Assembly (NCBI RefSeq): GCF_029277445.1
Contig: NZ_CP119566.1
Coordinates: 1,986,001 to 2,050,000 of the forward strand
Reading direction: 5' to 3'
From: Pararhizobium qamdonense
GTDB lineage: Bacteria; Pseudomonadota; Alphaproteobacteria; Rhizobiales; Rhizobiaceae
DNA: 64,000 bases
Part shown: in pieces, positions 53,218 through 61,368 of the stretch
Numbering within the stretch: position 1 is the first letter of the stretch
How the letters are laid out: each line of letters starts with the position of its first letter
The notes under the pieces: model-generated
Seen by the model: only the letters and a program-made list of their open reading frames with translations
The model's database searches: none
Told to the model about the DNA's origin: nothing
Program-made: the position numbers and the translations under genes

Positions 53218-53328
53218 AAAAGCCTCCCCTTGTTATTGGTGGCCATTACGAGCCAAGAAGGACCGCTCTGCTTTCCTTTTGCGGATGTTTATTATACATT
53301 TTCGGAACCATAGGCCGGAGATCAACGA

Positions 53329-54300
53329 ATGCTCGCGCCAAGCGAAGGGACCCAGCATATCGATCTGCTGGTGTTGCCGGAGACCAATCTGATCCTCGTC
53401 GCCTCGGTGATCGAGCCGCTTCGCGCCGCAAACCGCATTGCCGGAAAAGCGCTCTACGACTGGGCGATCTTCAGCCCGGACGGCCAGGCGATCGAGACCA
53501 AAAGCGGCATCCCGATCCCGGTTGCCGGGCCGTTCCGGCCGCAAAACGAGACGGCGCCGCTGTTTGTGCTGTCGAGCTATAACTGGCGGGCTTACGCGAC
53601 GACGCAGCTGAAAATCCTCCTGTCTCGAACCGCCCGGCATCGCGAGGTCATGGCGGGCATCGAGGCCGGCAGCTGGTTTCTGGCGGAAACCAGTCTGCTC
53701 GACAATTTTTCAGCCACCAATCACTGGGAGGATTTCGAGGATTTTGCCGCCGCCTATCCGCAGATCAACATGGTGCGCGAGCGTTTCGTCATCGATGGCA
53801 AGCGGATGACCACCGGCGGGTCTTTGCCGACACTCGACCTGATGCTGGAGCTGATCCGCCGCCAGCACAGCTATTCTTTGGCGCTCGAAGTGTCGCGCCT
53901 GTTCATCTACGAGCAGGAGCGCACGCGCGGCGACCTTTTGCAGATGCCGGCCATCGGCAATATGCGGATCGTCGATGCCCGTGTCGGGGCGGCGGTGAAG
54001 CTGATGGAAGAGACCGTCGATGCGCCCCTCACGCTCAGCCGTCTTGCGCGCCGGGCGGGGGTCAGCGCCCGCCATCTGCAGGACCTGTTTCAGGAGACGA
54101 TGGGTGTGGCGCCGCATGCCCATTACCTGGCGCTCAGGCTGAATGCAGCCCGGCGCAACGTGATCGAGACCCGGGCCGATTTTGCCGATATTGCTGCGGC
54201 CACCGGCTTCAATTCGTCTTCCGCCTTCTCGCGCAGCTATCGCGCCCATTACCGCGAAAGCCCGAGCGAAACGCGCAGGCGGGTCAAGCTGAAAGGGTGA
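53329..54300 (+). CDS. cdhR: GATase1/DJ-1-AraC family regulator, CdhR-like
   Basis: 323 residues. A DJ-1/PfpI-like N-terminal domain (QHIDLLVLPETNLILVASVI) lacks the nucleophile Cys: where active members have Cys, it has GIEAGSWFLAE, so it serves as a ligand sensor. Two AraC HTH motifs follow (LTLSRLARRAGVSARHLQDL and FADIAAATGFNSSSAFSRSY). CdhR and GbdR of Pseudomonas, which sense carnitine and glycine betaine, have this architecture. Divergent from the carnitine operon with 111 bases between, it should activate that operon when carnitine is present. Confidence 0.88.
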   Translation: MLAPSEGTQHIDLLVLPETNLILVASVIEPLRAANRIAGKALYDWAIFSPDGQAIETKSGIPIPVAGPFRPQNETAPLFVLSSYNWRAYATTQLKILLSRTARHREVMAGIEAGSWFLAETSLLDNFSATNHWEDFEDFAAAYPQINMVRERFVIDGKRMTTGGSLPTLDLMLELIRRQHSYSLALEVSRLFIYEQERTRGDLLQMPAIGNMRIVDARVGAAVKLMEETVDAPLTLSRLARRAGVSARHLQDLFQETMGVAPHAHYLALRLNAARRNVIETRADFADIAAATGFNSSSAFSRSYRAHYRESPSETRRRVKLKG

Positions 54301-54383
54301 GGCGCAAGTTCATGTGCTGATTCAACGGGTGGTGGATTTGCGAGTCCGGTCAAGGATTTGGCGTTCGCCGTGCACAAAGTGAT

Positions 54384-55754
54384 TCAATCGCGCGGATCGG
54401 TGCTGCCGGATATCTCATCTGCAAGCATCATGCCGAGCATCGCTTCCGCCACCTGCCGGGAAAGCGCGTTCTTCTGCCATGCCAGCGACAGGCTCTGCAT
54501 ATAGCTGTCCCCCAGCCGGCGCATGGCAGGGGGATTTCGCACGCGGGCGGCGGAGCTCTCCGGCAAGACCGAAAGATAACCGTGGTCCATCACCAGATTG
54601 AGGATGACCGGGATCGAATCGACTTCCGTCAATGTCAGCCGGTTGCGCTCCTGTTCGGTGAGCGTCGCCTCGATGAAATGCGCTGCCTGCTGGCGCAGGC
54701 CGCTTTTCAGGCTGGGCACGGCAATCGGATGCGATTGCAGCAATGCGGCGATGTCGTTGCCGTGTTTGGCAAAGAGCGCGGGATGACCGGCTAGCGCCAG
54801 CGGCGTGCGTGAGATCAGGCTGCCTTCGAACTCGGACGGGAAGGTTTCAAGATCGAGCAGCACCACGTCGAAGCGGCGGTTTTTCAGCCCGGCGATCAGT
54901 TCGTCGGCGGTGGTGCTGGACACGAACAGCGGCTGGCGCGGGCGGGCGCGATGCCACTTGGCGGTCAGCGCCGCCAGCATGCGGGCGATCTCGCTTTCGG
55001 GCCCGAGCGGCATGACCGAGCCGAACCGCCAGGTGGCGGCCGCGCGGCGGAACCGGTCGCCGGATGCGCGCGACAGCCTGCGCCAGATCTCCAGCAGGTT
55101 TTCGACGGTGGGGATCGCCGCCAGTCCTTCCGCCGTGCAGGTGATGCCGGATGGCGAACGGGCAAGCAGCGTGTATCCGAGGTCGCGTTCCAGGTCGTTC
55201 ATCTGCCGCGTCAGTTGGGGTTGGCCGGTCGCCGATGCCTTGGCGGCGGCGCGAATGCTGCCGCTGCGGGCGACAGCGATGAAGCGTTCGAGTGCGATGA
55301 GGCTGATCGAGGGACAGGGAGTCTGAGCGTTGGCGATGGGCTCCGTCTTCTCCACGACAGGAAGAAGTGCCGGGCGAATGCGAGGCGATGAGGGGGGTGT
55401 TCCGGCGCGTTCGGAGTTTGCCGTCCCCCTTATCCGGCCCTGCGGGCCACCTTCTCCCCGCTGGGGAGAAGAGGGAGCCTGCCGATGGGCCTCGGGCCAC
55501 AATGGGGTTCTGGGCTGTAAGAGGGATTGGATCGCCTCGGTCGCCGCCGCAAGGTCGGCCATCCGGCTTTGCGCTTCCAGCGTCGGCACGAGATTGCCGC
55601 GTTCGCGCCGCACGAGCGGGACGGCGATGGCGGCTTCGAAGCGTTTCAGTGCCGCGCTGACGCTGGCGGGCGGCCTGCCGCTTGCCTTTGCGGCGCGCCG
55701 GATTCCGCGCTCTGCAAGGATCGCGTGGACAAGGGCAAGGGTGGCAATGTCCAT
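54384..55754 (-). CDS. LysR-family regulator with two HTH domains and a repeat-derived insert
   Basis: 456 residues from the ATG at 55754, well above the LysR norm of about 300. Residues 1-80 form one LysR-type winged HTH (IRRAAKASGRPPASVSAALK). Residues about 92-137 are the in-frame translation of a palindromic repeat (SSPQRGEGG, PPSSPRIRP). Residues about 150-210 form a second LysR HTH (GSIRAAAKASATGQPQLTRQ), and the rest is the effector domain. It is read divergently from the predicted ergothioneine genes, so it probably regulates them. The upstream extension of the open frame beyond 55754 is antisense to the lyase gene and not real. Confidence 0.8.
   Translation of the reverse strand: MDIATLALVHAILAERGIRRAAKASGRPPASVSAALKRFEAAIAVPLVRRERGNLVPTLEAQSRMADLAAATEAIQSLLQPRTPLWPEAHRQAPSSPQRGEGGPQGRIRGTANSERAGTPPSSPRIRPALLPVVEKTEPIANAQTPCPSISLIALERFIAVARSGSIRAAAKASATGQPQLTRQMNDLERDLGYTLLARSPSGITCTAEGLAAIPTVENLLEIWRRLSRASGDRFRRAAATWRFGSVMPLGPESEIARMLAALTAKWHRARPRQPLFVSSTTADELIAGLKNRRFDVVLLDLETFPSEFEGSLISRTPLALAGHPALFAKHGNDIAALLQSHPIAVPSLKSGLRQQAAHFIEATLTEQERNRLTLTEVDSIPVILNLVMDHGYLSVLPESSAARVRNPPAMRRLGDSYMQSLSLAWQKNALSRQVAEAMLGMMLADEISGSTDPRD
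55345..55480. repeat. Palindromic repeat element inserted in frame within the LysR gene
   Basis: The right part reads TTATCCGGCCCTGCGGGCC then CACCTTCTCCCCGCTGGGG, identical in pattern to the TTCTCCCC/GGGGAGAA intergenic repeats. The left part retains GCGAGGCGATGAGGGG and a degenerate TTCTCC...GGAAGAAG arm. Here it lies inside a continuous open frame. Confidence 0.8.
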
Positions 55755-55817
55755 GGGCGGTTTTGATCCCTGCAGGGGAAATGACGGCTGAGACCGCAAT
55801 GTACGGCTACCGGCATC

Positions 55818-55846
55818 TTGTGTTTCATTTTTGGGATATAACACAA
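55818..55846. promoter_or_regulatory. Candidate operator upstream of the ergothioneine genes
   Basis: TTGTGTT (55818-55824) and AACACAA (55840-55846) are perfect inverted 7-base arms with a 15-base AT-rich spacer. They lie 46 bases before the lyase ATG and 63 bases from the divergent LysR start, as expected for a LysR binding site shared by both promoters. Confidence 0.45.
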
Positions 55847-55892
55847 AGCTCGATATTGGGCATAGCATGGCGCCAACAAGGTGAGTCAAAGC

Positions 55893-57431
55893 ATGCATGC
55901 ATCGGTGAAAGCCATCGTCCTCAACGGCAATCCGCTGGATTTCTCCACATTGGAGAGAATCGGCTCCGGACTGTTCGTGCCCGCCGTTGCCGAGCAGTCG
56001 TTCGAACGGGTGGAGGTGGCGCATAAGGTGATTGCCGATCGCATCGCCATGGGCCTGCCGGTCTACGGCGCCAATACCGGCGTCGGCTCGATGAAGGACC
56101 GGCTGTGGACGGTGGATGATCTCGCAGAATTCAACACGGCGCTGGTCAAGGCCCATCATTTCGGCACCGGCCCGCTGTTTTCCAAGTCCATCGTGCGCAA
56201 GGCCATCGCCATCCGCATCAACACGGCGCTCGGCGGCCATACCGGCTGCAGCGTCGATCTTATCAAGGCGTTCCTGGCGCTTTTGGAGCGCGGCGTCGTG
56301 CCCGCCGTGCACCGGCATGGCTCGATCGGCTGCGCCGATATCGGGTTGATGGGGCAGGTTGCCTCGGTTTTGACGGGCACCGGCGAAGCCTTTTTCGAGG
56401 GCGAGCTGCTGAGCGCCGGCGAAGCTTTGCAACGTGCAGGGCTTCAACCCTTCGTCATGCTGCCGCGCGACGCGCTGGCGGCGCTGAGCGTCAACGCAAC
56501 GGCCTTTGCGGCGGCTGCCGACGTGCTGCGCGAAGCAGCCTCGGCCGTGCGCGTGCTGATGACCACCGGGCTGATGTCGTCGCTGGCGCTCGGGGCCTCG
56601 GCCGATCCGTGGCGGGTGGCGGCGACTTTGGGGACGCGCGGCGAGGCGCTGGTTGGGTCCTGGCTTTACGGCCAGTCCGATTGCGTCGACTGGCCGCTGC
56701 CGACGGCGATCCATGATCCGCTCAGCCTGCGCATGACCGCGCAGGTCTTCGGCGCCGCCGTCGATACGCTGCTGGTGGCGGCCGAACGGCTGGTCGATGC
56801 GACCTATCTGTCGGATGACAATCCGGTGGTGCTGGGCGGACAGGTACATGCGTCCGGCGCCTCGCTGCCCTTGACCACGACGCTCTATATCGAGACGGCG
56901 CAGATCGCCTTTTCGCATGTGGCGCGCAATGTCTTGAACCGTTGCATCCTGCTTTCCAATGGTGTGCGGCGAAACCTGCCGGTCAATCTGGTCGCGCCGG
57001 GCGAGATTGCCAGCGGGCTTGGGCCGCTGATGAAGCTGGTGGTGGAACTCTACATGCGCGTCCAGTCGCTGGCGGTGCCGCTTTCGGCGCAGTCGATCGT
57101 GGTTGCCGGCGGGCTGGAGGAGGAGGCGACCTTCCTGCCGCTGATCGTCGAGCGCATGGAAACGCAGGTGCGCGATCTCCGGCAGATGGCGGCGATCGAG
57201 GCGATGCTGTCGGCCCAGGCTGTCGATCTTCTGGGCGATACGCCGCAGGGCGTTACGCAGATTGCCTATGAGCGGGTGCGGGCCGTCAGCCCGATCTACC
57301 TGAAGGACCGGCCGCTTTCCAAGGAGATCGAGCATCTCCATCATGAATTTGCCTGCGGCCGCCTGCTGGAGGCGATCGTGGCGGCAGCACCCATGCCCGA
57401 ATTTGACGATTTCTTCGCGCTCGCAAAGTGA
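55893..57431 (+). CDS. HutH/PAL-superfamily lyase lacking the MIO triad; probable ergothionase (ergothioneine trimethylamine-lyase)
   Basis: 512 residues from the ATG at 55893 (AAGGTGA upstream; a GTG at 55881 is in frame). The fold is that of histidine ammonia-lyase: VYGANTGVGSM (Tyr58, as in HAL VYGINTGFG) and LSVNATAF (Asn). HAL has GSVGASGDLAPL; here the segment is GSIGCADIGLM, one residue shorter, so the Ala-Ser-Gly that cyclises to MIO is absent. The HAL Tyr in YSLR is Leu277. Ergothionases are HAL homologues that eliminate trimethylamine from ergothioneine without MIO, giving thiourocanate. The four following genes fit the rest of that pathway. Enzyme class is firm; substrate is inferred from context. 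Confidence 0.75.
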   Translation: MHASVKAIVLNGNPLDFSTLERIGSGLFVPAVAEQSFERVEVAHKVIADRIAMGLPVYGANTGVGSMKDRLWTVDDLAEFNTALVKAHHFGTGPLFSKSIVRKAIAIRINTALGGHTGCSVDLIKAFLALLERGVVPAVHRHGSIGCADIGLMGQVASVLTGTGEAFFEGELLSAGEALQRAGLQPFVMLPRDALAALSVNATAFAAAADVLREAASAVRVLMTTGLMSSLALGASADPWRVAATLGTRGEALVGSWLYGQSDCVDWPLPTAIHDPLSLRMTAQVFGAAVDTLLVAAERLVDATYLSDDNPVVLGGQVHASGASLPLTTTLYIETAQIAFSHVARNVLNRCILLSNGVRRNLPVNLVAPGEIASGLGPLMKLVVELYMRVQSLAVPLSAQSIVVAGGLEEEATFLPLIVERMETQVRDLRQMAAIEAMLSAQAVDLLGDTPQGVTQIAYERVRAVSPIYLKDRPLSKEIEHLHHEFACGRLLEAIVAAAPMPEFDDFFALAK

Positions 57432-57438
57432 GACACGG

Positions 57439-58818
57439 ATGTCCGACTTCGATCTGGTTTTGAAAGGCATGGTGGTTCTGGCCGACCGCGTCGTCGAAGG
57501 CGGATTTGTTGCCGTGCGCGAAGGCAAGGTGGCGTTCGTCGGGCAGGGCGCAATGCCTGAGGCACGCGAGCGCCATGATCTCGGCAGCGCTCTGATCCTG
57601 CCCGGCGCCATCGATGCGCAGGTGCATTCGCTGTCGCAAAAGGACCAGGAGGATTTCATCTGGTCGACGCGTTCGGCTGCGGCAGGCGGAGTCACCACCA
57701 TTGTCGATATGCCCTATGATGAAGGCGATCTGGTCTGCTCGGCCGATGCCGTCCGGCGCAAGATCGATCACGCCGGGAAACAGGCGCGCGTTGATTTCGC
57801 GCTCTACGGCACGATCGACCCGGAAGAAGGCCCGGCGCGGATCGGCGAAATGGTCGAGGCCGGCGTTGCCGCCTTCAAGTTTTCCACATTCGGAACGGAC
57901 CCGAAACGGTTTCCGCGCATTCCGGCCGGGCTCTTGGAAGATTGTTTTGCAGCGATCGCGCCGACCGGGCTGGCGGCCGGTGTGCACAATGAGGATGACG
58001 AGGCGGTGCGGGCTGCGATCGGCAAGGTGAAGGCTGCGGGTATCACCGATTACCGGGCCCATGGCCTGTCGCGTCCGCCGCTGACGGAGCTGCTTGCCAC
58101 CAACCAGATCTATGAGACGGGGGCGGCGACCGGCTGCCCGGCCCATGTCGTGCATTGCTCGGTCGGGCGCGGCTACGATATTGCCAGCGCCTACCGTGCC
58201 CAGGGTTTTCGCGCCACCATCGAATGCTGCATCCACTATCTCGTTCTCGACGAGGAAAACGACGTGAAGCGGCTGGGTGGCAAGGCCAAGATCAATCCGC
58301 CGATCCGGCCGCGCGCCGAGGTGGAAAAACTCTGGCGCCATGTGGCCGATGGCAAGGTGACCATGGTTTCCACCGATCACGTCAGCTGGTCGGAAAACCG
58401 CAAGACCAATCCCGATATGCTCGCCAATGCATCCGGTGTTCCGGGGCTGGAGGTGATGATCCCGCTGTTCGTCAAGGGGCTCCTCGAGCGCGGCATTTCC
58501 TTGACGCGTGCCGCCGAACTGATGTCGCTCAATCCCGCCCGCCATTTCCGCCTTGATCACCAGAAGGGCTCGCTGGAGGAAGGCAAGGATGCGGATATCA
58601 CCGTGCTGACGGCCGAACCCTATGACTACAACGCAGCTGATAGTGGCAACAATGTCGTCGGCTGGTCGCCCTATAACGGCATCCGTTTGCCCTTCCGGGT
58701 GGCGGCGACCTATAACCGGGGCGTGCAGGTTTTCGACGGTAGGGCGGTTCTGGCCGCGCCGGGCAGCGGTCAATTCATCCGGCCGCTTGCCAGCCTGCCG
58801 CTGCGCGAGGCCGTCTGA
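57439..58818 (+). CDS. Hydantoinase/dihydropyrimidinase-like amidohydrolase; probable hydantoin-5-propionate hydrolase
   Basis: 459 residues from the ATG at 57439, 7 bases after the lyase stop. It is an amidohydrolase-superfamily (beta/alpha)8 barrel: the carboxylated Lys in AAFKFSTFGT, His in GVHNED and VVHCSVG, and the catalytic Asp in VSTDHVSW are present. The first metal motif reads DAQVH, so the first His of the usual D-x-H-x-H is Gln61; only His63 remains. This occurs in some allantoinase- and dihydroorotase-like proteins. In the ergothioneine pathway it would open hydantoin-5-propionate to N-carbamoyl-glutamate. Its stop overlaps the next start by 1 base (TGATG). Confidence 0.75.
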   Translation: MSDFDLVLKGMVVLADRVVEGGFVAVREGKVAFVGQGAMPEARERHDLGSALILPGAIDAQVHSLSQKDQEDFIWSTRSAAAGGVTTIVDMPYDEGDLVCSADAVRRKIDHAGKQARVDFALYGTIDPEEGPARIGEMVEAGVAAFKFSTFGTDPKRFPRIPAGLLEDCFAAIAPTGLAAGVHNEDDEAVRAAIGKVKAAGITDYRAHGLSRPPLTELLATNQIYETGAATGCPAHVVHCSVGRGYDIASAYRAQGFRATIECCIHYLVLDEENDVKRLGGKAKINPPIRPRAEVEKLWRHVADGKVTMVSTDHVSWSENRKTNPDMLANASGVPGLEVMIPLFVKGLLERGISLTRAAELMSLNPARHFRLDHQKGSLEEGKDADITVLTAEPYDYNAADSGNNVVGWSPYNGIRLPFRVAATYNRGVQVFDGRAVLAAPGSGQFIRPLASLPLREAV

Positions 58819-60086
58819 TGGCTGTTGCCGATACCAACCTTCCCGTCGATCCCGTGCGCATCGCCGATATCGTCAAGGGCCTTGCCCGCATCACCGAGCC
58901 GGACAAGCCCTATACGCGGCGGGCGTTTACGCCGCTGTTTCTGAACGGCCGCGCGTTTCTGGAGCAGCGCCTCAGGGCTGCAGGGCTCGAAACCCGGATT
59001 GATGCTTCGGGAAACCTGATCGGCCGCCGCAAGGGGCGCAAGTCGGCGCTCGGGACGATCATGCTGGGATCGCATTCCGATACGGTGCCGGAAGGCGGCC
59101 GTTTCGACGGCATTGCCGGCGTTGCCGCAGCGCTTGAAGTTGCCCAGGCTTTGAACGATGCCGGTATCCGGCTCGATCACGATCTGGAGATCGTCGATTT
59201 CCTGGCCGAGGAAGTGTCGATTTTCGGCGTCTCCTGCGTCGGCAGCCGTGGCCTTGCGGGATTGCTCCCGGATGGGTGGCTGAGCCGGACGCACGAGGAG
59301 CTGACGCTACGGCAAGGGATTATCGATGCCGGTGGCGACCCCTCGCGGCTGGCGCGGCAAAAACGCTCGGATATCCGGGCTTTTCTGGAGCTGCATATCG
59401 AGCAGGGGCCAGTCCTTGAAACGGAGCGCTGCGATATCGGCATCGTCACGGCGATTGCCGGGATTACCCGCATCGAAATCCTCTTCGACGGCCAGGCCGA
59501 TCATGCCGGAACCACGCCGATGGGCCACAGGCGCGATGCGCTGGTGGCGGCGGCTCGTTTGGTTGGCGAGGTCGAGCGGCTCGCCACGGACTATGCGAAG
59601 GGCGAGGGGCATTTTACCGCGACGGTCGGGGAATTTTCCATCGAGCCGAATGCCGCCAATGTCGTGCCGTCACGCGCCCGCATCCTGATCGATGCGCGTG
59701 CCGAGCTGCGGCCGGACATGGAGCGGTTCATCGCCGGGATCGATCAGCTCGCCGTCGATATCCAGCGCGAGACCGGTGTGTCGATCGCGTCGCCGAAACT
59801 GATTTCTGATAATTTTCCAACACCCGCCGATCCGCTCGTCATGGCCAATCTGGAACAGGCATCCGACCGTGTGGGTGCAAGACGCCGCCGCATGGCGTCG
59901 GGTGCCGGGCATGACACCGCCTGGATGGCGCGGATTTCCAAGGCCGCGATGATCTTCATCGCCTGCCGCGACGGGCGTTCGCACACGCCGGACGAATGGG
60001 CTGAAAACGACGATATCGCGCTCGGTGCTGCGGTTCTGTTCGAGGCTGTGCGCAAACTCGATAGTGATCTACAGGGAGAGCAGTGA
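58818..60086 (+). CDS. M20-family carbamoylase/allantoate amidohydrolase-like; probable N-carbamoyl-L-glutamate hydrolase
   Basis: 422 residues. Metal-binding and dimer motifs of the HyuC/AllC family are in order: MLGSHSDTVPEGGRFDGIAG, LAEEVSIFGVSCVGSRGLAG, LELHIEQGPVLE, DHAGTTPMGHRRDA and SGAGHDTAWMARI. These enzymes remove the carbamoyl group as CO2 and NH3 using two divalent metals. Placed after a hydantoinase-like gene and before a thiohydantoin desulfurase-like gene, it most likely turns N-carbamoyl-L-glutamate into L-glutamate. It overlaps both neighbours by 1 base (TGATG), so the set is tightly coupled. Confidence 0.82.
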   Translation: MAVADTNLPVDPVRIADIVKGLARITEPDKPYTRRAFTPLFLNGRAFLEQRLRAAGLETRIDASGNLIGRRKGRKSALGTIMLGSHSDTVPEGGRFDGIAGVAAALEVAQALNDAGIRLDHDLEIVDFLAEEVSIFGVSCVGSRGLAGLLPDGWLSRTHEELTLRQGIIDAGGDPSRLARQKRSDIRAFLELHIEQGPVLETERCDIGIVTAIAGITRIEILFDGQADHAGTTPMGHRRDALVAAARLVGEVERLATDYAKGEGHFTATVGEFSIEPNAANVVPSRARILIDARAELRPDMERFIAGIDQLAVDIQRETGVSIASPKLISDNFPTPADPLVMANLEQASDRVGARRRRMASGAGHDTAWMARISKAAMIFIACRDGRSHTPDEWAENDDIALGAAVLFEAVRKLDSDLQGEQ

Positions 60087-61174
60087 TGGGCCGGATACTC
60101 ACGGAAAAGGACGTCGAAGCGGCCGTCAAGGGCGGCTCGGTCTATGCGGCCGGCGGCGGCGGCTGGGCCGATCATGGCCGCATGCTGGGTTATGCTGCGG
60201 TCTCGATCGGCAAGCCGGAACTGGTCTCGATCGATGAGCTTTCCGATGACGAATGGGTGGCGACGGCGGCCGCCATCGGTGCGCCGGCCTCGACGACGCC
60301 TTGGGAAATGCGCGGGGTCGATTATGTCAAGGCGGTGCAATTGCTGCAGGAGGCCTTGGGCGAAAAGGTTTCCGCGCTGATGGTCGGGCAGAACGGCAAG
60401 TCCTCGACGCTGAACGGCTGGCTGCCTTCGGCGATCCTCGGCACCAAGGTTCTCGATGCCGTCGGCGACATGCGGGCGCATCCGACCGGCGACATGGGAT
60501 CGATCGGCATGGCGGGGTCGCCCGAGCAGATGATCCAGACGGCAGCCGGCGGCAATCGCGACGAGAACCGCTATATCGAGCTTGTGGTGCGCGGCGCAAC
60601 CGCCAAGGTGTCGCCGATCCTGCGCACCGCGTCCGACATGTCCGGCGGCTTCATCGCATCGTGCCGCAATCCGCTGCGCGCGTCCTATGTCCGCAAGAAT
60701 GCAGCGCTCGGCGGCATTTCGCTGGCGCTTTTGCTCGGCGAGGCGATCATCGCTGCGGAAGGCAAGGGCGGCAGCGCCATCATCGACACGATCGCCAAAA
60801 CCACCAACGGCACGATCCTTTCGGAAGGCGTCATCACTGACAAATCCGTCGTCTATACCAGGGAAGCCTTCGACATCGGTACGGTGACGCTCGGCACGGG
60901 TGATGACGCAACGGTCCTTAACGTCATGAACGAGTACATGGCCGTCGAGGATGCCGCAGGCACACGGCTTGCGACCTTCCCGGACGTCATCACGACGCTG
61001 TCTGAAGACGGCGAGCCGCTGAGTGTGGGGCAGTTGCAGGTGGGGATGCGGATCTTCGTGCTGCATGTGCCGAAGTCGGTCATTCCGCTGGCATCGAGCG
61101 TGCTTGATCCGAGCGTCTATCCTCCGGTGGAGAAGGCGATGGGGATTGAATTGGCGCGGTATGCATTGGGCTGA
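60086..61174 (+). CDS. DUF917 / S-methyl-thiohydantoin desulfurase family; probable thiohydantoin-propionate desulfhydrase
   Basis: 362 residues from the ATG at 60086 (a GTG at 60083 is in frame). The family is recognised by YAAGGGGWADHGRMLGY at the start, VGQNGKSSTLNGWLPSAIL, VGDMRAHPTGDMGSIGM and the SDMSGGFIASCRNPL block. Pfam ties DUF917 to S-methyl-thiohydantoin desulfurase. In the ergothioneine pathway, 3-(5-oxo-2-thioxoimidazolidin-4-yl)propionate must lose H2S to give hydantoin-5-propionate, and this is the only gene in the cluster free for that step. Role is inferred from family and position. Confidence 0.75.
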   Translation: MGRILTEKDVEAAVKGGSVYAAGGGGWADHGRMLGYAAVSIGKPELVSIDELSDDEWVATAAAIGAPASTTPWEMRGVDYVKAVQLLQEALGEKVSALMVGQNGKSSTLNGWLPSAILGTKVLDAVGDMRAHPTGDMGSIGMAGSPEQMIQTAAGGNRDENRYIELVVRGATAKVSPILRTASDMSGGFIASCRNPLRASYVRKNAALGGISLALLLGEAIIAAEGKGGSAIIDTIAKTTNGTILSEGVITDKSVVYTREAFDIGTVTLGTGDDATVLNVMNEYMAVEDAAGTRLATFPDVITTLSEDGEPLSVGQLQVGMRIFVLHVPKSVIPLASSVLDPSVYPPVEKAMGIELARYALG

Positions 61175-61188
61175 GGCGCTTGGGGCAT

Positions 61189-61333
61189 CACCCCCCTCTT
61201 TCCCTCCGGGACATCTCCCCCTCAAGGGGGGAGATTGGCCGCATCGTCGGTGCCACCCTACAAACAGGAGTAGGGAAAAAGAATGATCTCCCCCTTGAGG
61301 GGGAGATGTCACGGAGTGACAGAGGGGGGTGAA
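61189..61333. repeat. Palindromic repeat between DUF917 and urocanase-like genes
   Basis: Outer arms CACCCCCCTCT and AGAGGGGGGTG are reverse complements. Inner ACATCTCCCCCTCAAGGGGG and CCCCCTTGAGGGGGAGATGT pair as well. It occupies most of the 194-base gap between two genes of one pathway on the same strand. Confidence 0.85.
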
Positions 61334-61368
61334 GCCTCCCCGGAAAAGTCTTTAAAGAGGACAACACC

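Noticed and set aside
55881..57431. Ordinary histidine utilisation (hut) operon
   Set aside because: The lyase lacks the MIO triad and the urocanase-like gene lacks the conserved Cys; hutI and hutG/hutF are absent, and hydantoinase, carbamoylase and DUF917 genes are present instead.
55755..57701. 5' extension of the LysR reading frame to 57701
   Set aside because: This part is antisense to the HutH-like gene; the first LysR HTH begins at the ATG at 55754.
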